Shown one piece after another: positions 1 through 11,244 of a DNA stretch of 33,198 nucleotides (position 1 is its first letter; each line of letters opens with the position of its first letter). The translations under genes were made by a program, and so were the position numbers. The DNA is from Candolleomyces eurysporus (Eukaryota > Basidiomycota > Agaricomycetes > Agaricales > Psathyrellaceae), in NCBI GenBank assembly GCA_027579435.1, contig JANBPK010001556.1, positions 1 to 33,198 on the forward strand, read 5' to 3'. The notes under the pieces were generated by a model, which worked only from the letters and a program-made list of their open reading frames with translations, did not search any database and was not told the DNA's origin.

Positions 1-1331
1 AGGGAGGAGCAAAATTGGACGAATCAAGACAACTTTACAGGCTCTGCTCGAGCTTCAAAGGAATCACGTACGTACGGGCTTTTTGGAGCAATGATCCGCC
101 CTTGACAATCTTGCGTTGCAGGCTACTTCGGTGGGAGCTTTCATGACGAAAGTTTGACCATTCAGCCAAGACATTCACAACGGATTGCGCATCTCGCGCC
201 GGTTGGGCAAAAGCTAGAGGCCCCAAAGCCCAAGTTGGAGAGCCTCGTGCTGGATTCTGATATGCTACTTTCGAGCACCATGTTCCTGGACTGGACAATG
301 GAACTTCTCTCTTGGTGTGCACCAACTCTCACTCATTTCGACCTGCGGTGCCGTGAAACACTAGGCGAGACCTGGTGTGTTTTCTTCTCGGGAATCAACC
401 TCCCATCCCTTCGCGCCTTCAAGATCGAAGCTCTCAAAGATGCCATAGTCCACCCTTCAGACATACTGCACTTCCTCTCCAGACATCCAAGTATACGAGA
501 GCTCATCCTCCTTCACGGGATCCAACCCCTGACTTCAACGTCGCGCCCGAGCTCACTCCCCAAACCTATTCTTCCCAGCCTAAAGCAGGTGATAGCCTAT
601 CCTACCTACCTTCAATGGCTCCTGAGCGATGAAGAGCAATGCCCTGAGCTCAAGGAAATCACGCTCCTCGCGGGATCTTCGTTCGAACAGTACATATTAA
701 ATCCATTCTCAGTCTCCTACGACCCTCTGGATAGGGCGCTCGAAAACATCTTACTATCTCGATCGCATAAGCTGGACCTCATCGGCTTCCGTTTCGCTGC
801 AGTTCACCCCGACCTCGATGCCTGGCTCGAATCGCACGTCGTCAACATCAACGAAGGAGTCAACTCCCCTCGCTTCCAAGTTTCCAAGTTCGTTCACACG
901 AAGCGTCTGCGAATCGACTCGACGAATTCTGTTAACATTTTAAATGGTTGGGACTCGGGTTCGGGTTTGCAAACGGGTCGGCGTCGGCTTGTGCTGGTTG
1001 CACGGTTCGCCGGGTTGTTTCCTAATCTCGAGTATCTGGAGCTGGGAGATATCGAGGATAGCGATGGATGCAACATCCCACTGGTAATTGGTGTTCTCAG
1101 ACAGTATTGTCCGCAAGTTAAAACGCTAGGGATCGGCCGCGAAGTTTCCGTAATAGATGTTGATCGGTTTGGGCGAGAGGGGGGAGCGTTGAGCGTCATT
1201 CGAAGTCCTGCGTGGCAGTGGATCCGCGAGGTAAGGATCGCAGTGTCTTCATATCTCTCTCGCTCTAGTTGATGCTAATTTCAACAATTCCTTCTTTCCA
1301 GCTTTCCCACACCGTCGTCAAGCGGCGCTAA
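1..1331 (+). CDS. F-box/LRR family protein, paralogue 1 (5' end outside window)
   Basis: This is the 3' part of a gene whose paralogues carry an N-terminal F-box. Inferred exons are <1-67, 122-1230 and 1302-1331, giving 401 residues without the missing N terminus. Intron 1 (68-121, 54 nt) has donor GTACGTACGG and acceptor TTGCAG, at the same phase-1 site as in the three neighbouring paralogues. Intron 2 (1231-1301) has donor GTAAGG, a GCTAAT branch-like motif and acceptor CCAG; without it translation would stop at 1272. The protein matches its neighbours through blocks such as SDMLLSSTMFLDWT, PSDILHFLSRHPSIR and RFAGLFPNLEYLEL, a leucine-rich repeat layout seen in fungal F-box proteins. By family it would be a substrate receptor of an SCF ubiquitin ligase; the substrate is unknown. 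It runs opposite to its three paralogues. The last exon is the least certain part. Confidence 0.75.
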
Positions 1332-1820
1332 AACACCACTGCCCATGCGTGAATTGGGTCCCGGTCTCTACGAATGTACTGTATGACATTTTGGGAAGAT
1401 CCATGCAATTTGTACATTTTTTTCAGCGTTTAGACGCAGTGTGTAGGGGCAACGGCAGCAACAAATGTCGCTGACAGTTAGCTGAATGACTTTTTGCCGT
1501 CGTGTGTTCAGCGAACAAGGTGTCGATAAACAACGAGCGAGCACTTCCTCACCTACCATTGCTACATGTTTGTATCATAATGCCTGTCTGACTGTCTGCT
1601 CGTCTTCACTGTGTATCAGTCCGAAACGAGACACCACTAGCACTACGTGTAAAGGAGTATGTATATGTGTACTTGCGATGGAAGATGATACAAGAAAACG
1701 ACACGAGAATGAGTTCGAGAGTAGAGAAGCCATGAAGCTCGTTATTAGGTTGCAAAGGTAAGCAATTGAGCAGACTCGTATTTCATACATATACAGTCAC
1801 GAAGCTCACCACCGATGCAA
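1332..1820. other. Intergenic spacer between convergent F-box genes
   Basis: This 489-base stretch separates the stop of F-box paralogue 1 (+) from the stop of paralogue 2 (-), so it should hold both 3' untranslated regions. The short open frames here resemble nothing I recognise. No repeat or RNA gene was seen. Confidence 0.6.
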
Positions 1821-3571
1821 CTAATTGACATTCACCACATCCCCAGACCCCGATCGCCCATACCGAACAATATCGATCGCAGAAGCATGCCCGATCTTCA
1901 CTTTCTTAACCTGAGGACAATGCTGTCTGATAGCATCCACTACCAGTGGGATACGATTGGCACTGGCCCTAATATCCAGCAACTCTAGGTACTCGAGGTT
2001 CGGAAACAAGCCGGCGAACCGTGCAATTAGCTCAAGCCGACTCGGACCCGTTTGCGAATTGGAAGAGCCTACGACATCGAGAGATTGAATCGATTCGATT
2101 CGCAGGTGCTTTGTATGAATGAACCTGGGAAGGATGTGTTCACTTCTTCTCGATAGGTTAATTTGGGCGTTTGGACCACCACCAGCAGAGCTGCCGATAT
2201 GCGATCGGAGCCAGGCATTGAGGCCGGGGTGGTCTGGTGGGAGACGGAAGCCAATGAGATCCAGCTTGTGTGATCGAGGTAACAAGAAGGTTTCGAGCGC
2301 TCTATCCATGGGGCTGCGAGAGAGCGGTTGCAAAAGTTGAAACCGGCATTCAGGGAGAAGCGTGACTTCCTTGAGCTTTGGGCATTGCTTTTCATCACGC
2401 AAGAGCCACGGAAGGTAGCTGGGGTGCGCAATCACTTGCTCCAGGCTGGGAAGAATAGGCTTTGGGAGAGAGCCCATGCGTGATATTTGCAGCGAAAATT
2501 GGATCCCACGAAGGAGGAGGAGCGTTCGAATACTCGAATGTTTGGAGAGAAATTGCAGGATACCCGATGGCTGGATCATGGCCGTTCCGTTTGCGATCTT
2601 CAAGCGTTGGAGGGATGGGAGGTTTATTTCAGAGAGGAAGTACTGCCAAGTCTCGCGTCGTGTTTCATGGCATTGGAGCTCGAGGTGAGTGAGAGTCGGT
2701 GCACACCAAGAGAAGAGTTGTATTGTCCAGTCTAGGAACATGGTGCTCGAGAGTAGCATGTCGGATGCCAACACGAGGCTGTCGAGCTTGGACTTTGGAA
2801 CCTCTGGCGTCCGACCAAAGGACACGAGGCGGGCAATCCATCGTGAACGTCGTCTATTAGGCTGGGCTGTGGAGGAGCTTTCGCTACGAGAGTTCTCATC
2901 AAAATATCCTGCATTAGAAGATCTTTAGGGCAAACCAGTACTCCGTAAAGCCCGTACGTACGAAGTGTTGGTTCCCTTGAAAATTCGACACCACTTGAAG
3001 CCACCATCTGCTCCCGTTTGCTGAGGTAGCTGAAGAATTCATGCCCACCGCTCAATTTGACTCTCTTGCACCCTCTCGTCAGCGAAGAGGTCAGCAGGTC
3101 AGCGTAAAGCTTTGTCCATTCGCCCATCGTGAATACAGGGAGGAAAAATGACGCTGCTGTGCCAGGAACAGTTGCGACCCTGTCTTTCGCCCAACTATCC
3201 AGGTCCGTCAAACACAACTCCAAGTCCTTGACCTCCAGCCTCTTCACAATTGCGTGTAACTCCTGCACCTCCTCCACAAGCGTCTCTATATCCTGACTAA
3301 AGTCATACTGGATATCGTTAATATTCTTGATAGAAAGACAGCATCGTATGGCACGTAATCCGTGCTTTGGTGGCGGGTAACACGATATCCACCCATGCAG
3401 AGGACTTGTGAGCCTGAATTTGTCGAAGAAGTAAGGGAAGACGAGGGCGTTGAGGTCTCTGCAAGTACACCCGAGGTTGCACAGAGCAGCTTCGTCCAGC
3501 TGGCTGAAAACTAGTAGTAACAGCTCGGGAGGTAGATACAAGAACTTGGAAGTGGTGAATCCGAGTCCCAT
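1821..3571 (-). CDS. F-box/LRR family protein, paralogue 2 (complete)
   Basis: Two exons, complement(1821-2908, 2962-3571), give 565 residues. The intron (2909-2961, 53 nt) has donor GTACGTACGG and acceptor ATGCAG, is phase 1, and sits at the position shared by the family. I chose the ATG at 3571 because the F-box follows at about residues 10-50 (FLYLPPELLLLVFSQLDE, then CNLGCTCRDLNAL). A family-specific middle segment and a C-terminal leucine-rich region follow, ending with a block on HCPQVKKVKIG. F-box proteins bind Skp1 through the F-box and present targets to an SCF ubiquitin ligase; that role is inferred from the family. It is head-to-tail with paralogues 3 and 4, with about 310 bases between each. 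It has no frameshift or N and is the best-preserved member of the cluster. Confidence 0.85.
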
Positions 3572-3879
3572 GGCCAACGTTGAACCATTCAGACCCCTAA
3601 TCAGGCTGTTAGGCCCTGAACAAACATGTGCAAATCTTTCCGGCTGTCAATTGGTGCCTGTATTTCTGGCCTCATTTCTCGACGACTACGAAAGGCGTTG
3701 ATATGGAATCTGAGAAGGGACGTCTATAGTTCATTAGTTACAGAACTGTATGAAAATATGTGAGGGAAGGCTCAAGCGTGGAACTTCAAAGACGAAAGTT
3801 TTTTTAGGTTGCAAACATAAGTAATCAGCGAACAGACATATTGTACATGGTACAGCCGAAGAGCTAATTACCGCTTCAG
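3572..3879. other. Intergenic spacer, F-box paralogues 2 and 3
   Basis: This 308-base spacer holds the promoter of paralogue 2 and the 3' flank of paralogue 3. It resembles the spacer at 5632-5954 (shared words such as CTCATTTCTCGACGACTACG and GGAACTTCAAAGACGAAAGT), so the duplicated unit included the intergenic DNA. No gene was seen. Confidence 0.6.
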
Positions 3880-5631
3880 CTAGCTGGCGTCCACCACATT
3901 CCCAGACCCTGACTGCCCATACTGATCCATATCTTTCGCAGAAGCATACCCGATTTTCAATTTCTTGACCTGCGGACAGTGCTGTCTGATAGCATCCACT
4001 ATAGGTGGGATACGACTTTCAACATGGCTATAAATGCCCGGCAACTCCAAATATTCGAGGTTAGGAAATAACCCAGCGAACAGCGCGATCAGCTCTAGCC
4101 GACTTGGACTCGTTTGCTTTTGCGAATTGGAGGTGCCACGACCTGGATCTACGATGTTGACACAATTCACCGAATCGATTCGTAGGTGTTTTGTATGAAC
4201 GAATTTGGGAAGGATGTGTTTTCTTGTGACGCTAGTTTCGGCATTTGGACCACCAGCGGCAGAGCTGCTGACGTGCGATTGTAGCCAGGCATCGAGGTCG
4301 GGGTGCTCTCGTGTAAGGCAGAGACCGATGGTCTCCAGCTTGTGTGATCGAGGGAGCAAGACATTTTCGAGCGCTGTATCCACGAGGTCGTAAGAGAGCG
4401 GACGAAGGAAGCTATACCAAAATCCGGTGAGAAGTGTGATTTCCTTGAGCTCAGGGCATTGGTTTTCATCGCGTAGGAGCCACTGGAGGTAGGCGGGAGA
4501 GGCTACCACCTGCTCCAGGTTGGGAAGAATAGGGGTTGGGAGTGAGCTCGGTGGTGACGGTGAAAGGTAAATCCCGTCAAGGAGGAGGAGCTTTCGTATA
4601 CTCGGATGTCTGGAGAGGAATTGCAGGATATCTGATAGCTGGACCATGGCTTTATCGTTCGCGATCCTGAAGTGTTGGAGGGATGGGAGGTTTATTTCCG
4701 AGAAGAAATAATGCCAGGTCTGGCTTAATGTTTCGTGGCATTGGAGCTCAAGATGAGTGAGCGTTGGCGCACACCAAGAGAGGACTTGTATCGTCCATTC
4801 CAGGAACATGGTGCTTGAGAGTGGCATGTCGGATGCTAACACGAGTTTTTCCAACTTGGACTTTGGAGCCTCAACCTTCCGACCAATGGACGCGAGATCG
4901 AGTATCTGTCGTGAACGTCGTTGGGCCGTGGAGGAGCTTTTGTTGCCGAAGCTCTCATCGAAATATCCTGCAACCCAATTTCGTCAGAAGACAAGACTCT
5001 AAAGAATCAGAGCCCGTACGTACCAGGCGCTGGTTCCCTTGAAGATCGATCACCGCTTGAAGCTTTGGGCCTCTGCTTCTGTTGCCAGAAGCAACTGAAG
5101 AATCCATCGCTCAACTTGACTCTCTCGCACCCTCTTGTCAGAGAGGTAGTCAGCAGACCAGTATAAAGCTTCGCCCATTCGCTCGTCGCGAGTACAGGCG
5201 GGGAGAATGACGCTGCCGTATCCGAAACAGTCGTGACCCTTTCATTCGCCCATTCATTCGGATCGGTCAAACACAACTCCAAGTCCTTGATCTCCGACCT
5301 CTTCACAATTGCATGTAACTCCTTCACCTCCTCCACGAGAGTCTCTATATCCTGGCGGAAGTACCAATGGATAGTCCTGATATTCTTGATGGAAAGACAG
5401 CATCGTATGGCGCGTAAACCATGCTTTGGTGGGCTAAAACATGATATAAAGCCACCGAAAGACCGTTTGGGGCCGTATTGGTCGAAGAAGTATGGGAAGA
5501 CGAGGGCGTTGAGGGNCTTTGCAAGTACACCCGAGGTTGCACAGATCGTTTTCGTTGAGCTGACCGAGAACCAGTAGTAGCAGCTCGGGAGGAAATGCCA
5601 AGAACTTGGAAGTGGTGAATCCGAGTCCCAT
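3880..5631 (-). CDS. F-box/LRR family protein, paralogue 3 (one N interrupts the frame)
   Basis: Two exons, complement(3880-4967, 5024-5631), with intron 4968-5023 (56 nt, donor GTACGTACGG, acceptor TTGCAG, phase 1). The F-box (FLAFPPELLLLVLGQLNE, CNLGCTC) and the rest of exon 1 lie in different frames because of an N at 5516. Aligned to paralogues 2 and 4, the sequence around the N is one base too long. Skipping the N gives an uninterrupted 564-residue protein whose exon lengths fit the phase-1 intron. I therefore treat the frameshift as a sequencing pad rather than a mutation. The C-terminal half carries the family's leucine-rich blocks (SDMPLSSTMFLEWTIQ, LFPNLEYLELPGIY). By family, a putative SCF ubiquitin-ligase substrate receptor. 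It could still be a pseudogene if the extra base is real. Confidence 0.75.
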
Positions 5632-5954
5632 GGCCGTCGTGGAATCAGAAGCTTCAGATACACCTTCAGTTGAGGGGTTTCTGGCCCTGGGACAAATATG
5701 TACAAATATTTCCGCAAAGCCCACCCGTCGATTTGGCGCCAGTATTTCTGGCCTCATTTCTCGACGACTACGAAGGCGTTGACTTGAAATTTGAGAAAGA
5801 AACCCATAGCTCATTATCTACACAACTGTACAGAAATATGTGAGGAAAGGCTACTGCAGATGCGGAACTTCAAAGACGAAAGTCGTTTTTTAGGTTGCAA
5901 GGGTAAGTAATTGAGCACACAGATATATAATACATAATACGGCCGAAGAGCCAA
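5632..5954. other. Intergenic spacer, F-box paralogues 3 and 4
   Basis: This 323-base spacer is homologous to the one at 3572-3879. It contains the promoter of paralogue 3 and the 3' flank of paralogue 4. No gene was seen. Confidence 0.6.
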
Positions 5955-7697
5955 TTACCGCTTCAATTTGCTGGCTTTCACCACATTCCCAGACTGCGCA
6001 AAATGACCAATATCTATTGGAGGACCATACCTGACCTTCAATTTCTTGACCTGCGGACAATGCTGTCTGACAGCATCCACCATCCGTGGGATAAGATCAT
6101 CTTCAGCGCTAATCTCCAGATACTCGAGATTAGGAAACAACCCGGCGAACCGCGCAATCAGCTCGAGCCGACTCGGACCCGTTTGCGTTCGCGAATCGGA
6201 CTTGGGGTCTGAAGAGTTGACGATGTCCCAAACGGACATCGAATCAAGTCGTAGGTGCTTTGTATGAACGAACCTGGGGAGGATGTGTTTACTTGTTCCG
6301 GGTAGGCTACTTTGGGTGTTTGGATCACCAGCGGCAGAGCTGACGATGTGCGATTTCAGCCAGGCATCGAGGCTGAGGTCATCTGATGGAAGACGGAGAC
6401 CGATGTTCTTCAGCTTGTGCGATCGAGGGAGTAAGACATCTTCCAACGCTCTGTCCAGGAGGTCGTAACGTGTCCGACGAAAGAGGCTACGCCTGAATCC
6501 GGTGAGAAGTGTGATTTCCTTGAGCTCAGGGCATTGGTTTTCATCGCATAGGAGCCACTGGAGGTAGGCGGGATAGGCTACCACCTGCTCCAGGCTGGGA
6601 AGAGTTGGCTTCGGGAGTGAGCTCGGTGGTGACGGTGAAAGGTGGATTCCCTTAAGGAGGAGCGTTCGTATACTCGGATGTCTGGAGAGGAAGTGCAGGA
6701 TATCTGATGGCTGGACCATGGCCTTATCGCTTGCGATCTCAAAGTAGTGGAGGGACGGGAGGTTTATTTCTGAGAAGAGATAATGCCAGGTCTCGCTTGG
6801 TATTTCGCCACACCGAAGCTCGAGGTGAGTGAGCGTTGGTCCACACCAAGAGAAGAGCTGTATCGTCCAGTCCAGAAACAAGGAGCTCGAGAGTAGCATG
6901 TCTGATCGCAACTCGAACTTCTCTAACTTGGGCGTTGGAACCTCAAGCTTTGGCTTCTGACCAACGGACGCGAGATGGGGAATCCGCCGTGAACATCGTT
7001 GAGTCGTGAAGGAGCTTTCATCGAAATATCCTGCAACCCAATATCGTCAGGGCGCAAGGCTTCAAAGAATAAAAGCCCTTACGTACCAGGCACTGGTTCC
7101 CTTGAAGCTCGAGCCCCGCTTGAAGCCTTGGGGTTCTGCTCCTGTTTCGTGAGGTAGCGGAAGAATTCGTTTCCATCATTCAACTGGAGTCTCTCGCACC
7201 CTCTCGTTAGACAGGTAGTCAGCAACCCAGTGTAAAGCTTTATCCATTCGCTCATTGTGAGCACCGGCGGGGAGAACGATGCTGCCGTGCCAAGATCAGC
7301 TGCGACCTTGCCTCTCCCCCACCAATCCAGCTTCGCCAAACACAACTCCAATTTCTTGACCTCCGACCTCTTCACAATTGTATGCAGCTCCTTCACGTCC
7401 CCCACAAGCGTCCCTATATCCTGATTGAAGTAATAATGGATGCTCTTGATATTGACGGAAAGACAGCATCTTATGGCGCGTAAGCCATGCTTTGGCGCTG
7501 AATAACATGCTATCCAGCCACGCAGGGGGTCTCCGNAGTTCGTATCGGTCGGAGAAGTACAGGAGGGCGAAGGCGTTGAGGTCCTTGCAAGTACACCCGA
7601 GGTTGCACAGATCAGCTTCGTCGAGCTGACCGAGAACCAGTAGTAGCAGCTCGGGAGGGAGATCCAAGAACTTGGAGCTGGTCGATTCGAGCGCCAT
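5955..7697 (-). CDS. F-box/LRR family protein, paralogue 4 (one N interrupts the frame)
   Basis: Two exons, complement(5955-7030, 7087-7697), with a 56-nt phase-1 intron (donor GTACGTAAGG, acceptor TTGCAG). The ATG at 7697 is the first before the F-box (FLDLPPELLLLVLGQLDEAD, CNLGCTCKDLNAF). An N at 7536 splits exon 1 between two frames. Between flanking words conserved with paralogue 2 this copy is exactly one base longer, so skipping the N restores a 561-residue protein with the correct intron phase. The C-terminal half keeps the leucine-rich blocks (SSLFLDWTIQLFSWCGPTLT, LFPNLEYLEI). By family it should act in an SCF ubiquitin ligase. It is the member nearest to LCB1, and a decayed fragment related to this family lies at 24190-24545. 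Confidence 0.75.
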
Positions 7698-8330
7698 GGC
7701 CGTTGATGACAATGAATGAAATCCCCTCTTATCTGCAAAGATATGTTTTCGATCAGTTTGCTACTGTTTACTCTTGCTCTTTATCAGGCTCGAATCAGGC
7801 TTGTCCTTCGAATTCTGCATTCTAAGATTGACTGCAAGATTGACTGCCGAGAGTTCTCGCTTTGACCGTCATTGCGAATGTCTCAACAAGTCCTTTCTGC
7901 ATTCTTAGGTTGCAATCTGCCGAGTGTCCTCCATCAGTACGTCGTCCTCAGCAGGCGTTACTCAAAGCAGCATCGTCACCGATCTGATTCCCTATTGGGA
8001 CAATGGTAGACATACAAAGAAACATTGAGACTGAACGAGCCCATGGGGAGAGAAAAGTCATTGAAACCATCAGGCTGGCAAAGGTGGTATCGAGGTAATT
8101 ATCTCCTGGATCCATCCATGTCATAATATTGCATCGACGCACGTATCTATGAACGTAGGTATAAAGTATCTATGTATTCGAATTATCGGGAAAAGGGGAG
8201 CACTACATTAGCAATAAAATACCACCATTCAGTCATCCATCTTCTCAACCATCCGCCCTCTCTCTCCCCAGCATCAGCTTGAACTCAATTAATCACCAAT
8301 TTCACTGGCCACGAAACCACGAATAAGGTA
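7698..8330. other. Intergenic region between F-box paralogue 4 and LCB1
   Basis: 633 bases between the start of paralogue 4 and the stop of LCB1, both on the - strand. It should contain the promoter of paralogue 4 and the LCB1 3' untranslated region. The 64-codon open frame at 7948-8142 resembles nothing I know and I do not call it a gene. Confidence 0.6.
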
Positions 8331-10334
8331 TCACTTCCTCCTCCCAAGCACCTTCACACAAACCGCCTTAACAACACCCACAGCCTTCTCAATCTCCTTC
8401 CTCGTCAACCCCGCACTAATCGCCAACTTCAAACCAGGTCTGGCCTCAACGTTCTCCTGGCCCCTCAGCCTCTTCGCCTTGGTGACCATAACGTTCTGAC
8501 TAAGACACTCATCCACGATCTCCTGCAGTAAGCGTTCCTCAGCTTCGATAACTTCAGGGTGCAAAAGAAGCTTCTCGTGGTGGTCCCGAGTATGCTTGGT
8601 CGGTGTAAGCATAGCAGCCGAGACAGGGTGCAAACTCCCCGCAGTCGAGGGCGGTGGGGAGAGGGGCGCTGGCGTACCCACCGACGACGAGGACGAAGGC
8701 GAAGAGAGGGCGTTAGAGGTGGAAGCGGCAGGTGAATAAGCAGGCTTGATCTGAATATGAATAAGGGGCGAAGCAGGGTGCGAAGGGATGGTGATATATT
8801 CCACTTTATCCAGGATCGCTCGTGCGGCTCGGACGTTCTCTTGCAGGGTTTCGAAGATGGATGGTGTGCTTCGGAAGATGTTGATCCCTTCGGAGGCGCT
8901 GACGGCGAGTAGAGCGGGCATGGCGGCGGAGAAGACGAAAGAGGGTCCGTTGATCCGCTGTTTCGAGTGTTAGCCAGTGTCAGTGGAAGACTGGAGAGAG
9001 GGAGCGAACCTGATGGTCTACGACGATGTTGGAGCCTGCGCAGAAGCCTCCACCGGCACAGAGACCGATAGCGCATGAACCGATGAGCATGTCAACTTTC
9101 GAGGCCTGGATAGCTAGGCGTTAGTGGGTGTTCGCCAGGCGGACGAGAAAACATACAGGGACGTTATAAATTTCGGTCAAGCCGCGGCCCGTGCGCCCGA
9201 CAGCGCCAAAGGAGTAGCTCTCGTCCAAGAGGAGGCGGTACTTGTACTTGTACTTGAGCTCAATCTATAGAGTTGATGTTAATGAGCTTACTCCAACGGT
9301 CAACGAAACTTCTCTACTCACGATCTTTGGCAAGTCAATCATAGCACCATCCCGTTCGAAGATACCCTCAGTGATGATGAACCGTCTAGTCAACGGGCCT
9401 CTCCTTTTCTTCCTGTCCTTTTCAATGCTTTGCAAAACTGCTTCCAGGCTTTCCAAGTCGTTGTGGTCATACCAACGAACGGTCGAGCGAGAGATCTGGA
9501 TTCCCTTTTGGATGGCGAAGTTTACACCGCGGTCGGCAACGATGATGTCGCCACGCTTGCAGAAGGCGGGGATGACGGAAGAGACGGTGGAGAAACCTTG
9601 AGAGTAGAGGATGGAAGCTTCCGTGCCTAGGAAATCGGCAATGTCGCGCTCCAGGTCCATGTGAACATCTGAAAAAATGGCGAACATGGGTCAGCCTAAT
9701 CTTTCAAGAAATACAGGGGGAGTTACGCACCCAAAGTACCGTAGAAACCAGGTGGACCGCAGCTACCCAGCCCATACTTTCGAAGAGTCTCAACCGCACG
9801 CTCTTTGATGTACTCGTTGCCAGCTAGACCAGCGAAGTTCAGACTGGCAAGGTTAACTGCGGTCTTTCCAGTTGAAACGAGCTTCGGCTTGACGCCGTTC
9901 TGTCCAGCGACGATGGGCAGGGCATGGAGGTCGTACTGTTCAGAGGGAGTAAGAGGAGCGCCGAGTGGTTCAGGGGCCCATTCGTCCACAAGTTCGTCGA
10001 TTTCCTACACACAAACTGTTCATTTCACGGCATGGACCAGGAAATAAGCCACTCATACCTTCTTGTTAAATTGAATAAAATGTGACCCAGTTCGGTCTGC
10101 CCTCGTTCTCGACTGCAACAGGGTGCGAATCGCGAAAACGACCAGGATGAGCTCCAAGATGGTTCTGCCGGGGTCATTCTGGTGGGATGACTTGACGTAT
10201 CGCTGGATTACGGCCGAGCCAGGCAGTTTGTAGAACGTGGTCTCGAGAGTCGTCAAAGCCTGCGCGAGGAAGCTGAATACCGGCTCCAATGTTGAGCTGG
10301 TCGTTGTCGTCGTGAGGTTTATCGTGTCGGCCAT
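8331..10334 (-). CDS. LCB1: Serine palmitoyltransferase subunit 1 (LCB1)
   Basis: Six exons, complement(8331-8957, 9010-9105, 9157-9264, 9322-9668, 9731-10004, 10059-10334), give 575 residues with all phases closing; introns are 51-62 nt. LCB1 pairs with LCB2 in the ER membrane to condense serine with palmitoyl-CoA, the first step of sphingolipid synthesis. Visible features are a membrane segment at about residues 58-74 ([15 protein letters not shown]), the block [14 protein letters not shown] (about 168-181), whose cysteine corresponds to human SPTLC1 C133, DVHMDLE just after it, and [15 protein letters not shown] (about 313-327), where the catalytic partner has its PLP lysine and this subunit, as expected for LCB1, does not. 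An insert rich in Ser, Pro and Thr lies at about 441-487. The start at 10334 gives the usual short lumenal N terminus. A scrambled partial copy lies at 24560-24750. Confidence 0.95.
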
Positions 10335-11244
10335 GGCAGTCGTTCAACGTCGTCTCAGGGTGCTCCGAGTGACTCCCTCGACTCTCGAGGGGATAGAGGG
10401 AGGTGACGAGATGGGAAAGGGAGGGCCGCGGAAAGTTTGCTGGCGGACGCTGGTCGATTTTACGTAAAGCGCAGTTTTCCGTCAGTCCTCGGAGGCCTCG
10501 AACGCCTCTCCTCTTGCCACCATCCATTCAATAGTCTCAACCAGGTCGTATGGGCACCGAGCTATGTCTATCTGAGAATAAAATCGAATAGTTTTTTCGC
10601 TGCCAATTTGTTGCTCCGAAAATGGGACAATGGTCGAGGCAAGGAGGGATGGCAGTAGCCTCCTATAGCCAGACTGGCGCATTTGCTTTCACTCCGTTCA
10701 AGGGAGACATCCATTTCTCTCTACTCAATTTGAAAATATGTTCCCTCACCGGGATCAGGAGACAGGGTCATCTCTATCATCGTTCGGAGTGGTCTTCTTC
10801 GTTCTGAAACCTTGGCCAGACCTTGGTTCTGACCGCGGTATGACCGCCCAAGAATTTGTCCCAAGATCTACGACCCGTTTCGGTTTGCGAGAGGTAGAAA
10901 CAGCGGTCTTGAGACTCAGCCACGAGCTCGTGCCTCACCGCTGCCCCATAGGCTCTGAACGAGCTACTCAAAAGCCATTCACACAGGGAGAGGCTAATCC
11001 TTTGTCTATTCCCGATGTTTCCCCAGGTCGTTGAATCTAGATCTTCAGTGCTCACCTCCGCTGAGGACGAGTCTCCTGTGTGAACCTCCTCTTTCCCGTG
11101 CTCTTGAGAGCGCCCAAAAACACCTGACTGGCGGAGTTTGACTAGCGGAGTTTGGGTGAAACCTGCATCATGCGTCTACGTCCAGATTCCGCAGATTTGC
11201 CCTCTTCCCACACTTTCCACCACTCAGACGCGGTGTTTAGAGAG
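10335..11244. promoter_or_regulatory. Divergent promoter region, LCB1 (-) and intronless F-box gene (+)
   Basis: 910 bases separate the LCB1 start codon from the F-box start codon on the opposite strand, so both promoters must lie here. I see no clear TATA box. The whole region is repeated at about 24752-25610, indicating that the copied F-box gene kept its upstream sequence. Open frames here are short and unsupported. Confidence 0.55.

Noticed and set aside
8465..9076. 203-codon Arg/Ser/Pro-rich frame
   Set aside because: A shadow of LCB1 exons 5-6 that runs through an intron.
11152..11244. N-terminal extension of F-box copy A
   Set aside because: The corresponding ATG in copy B is followed by a stop after seven codons, so the ATG next to the F-box is preferred.
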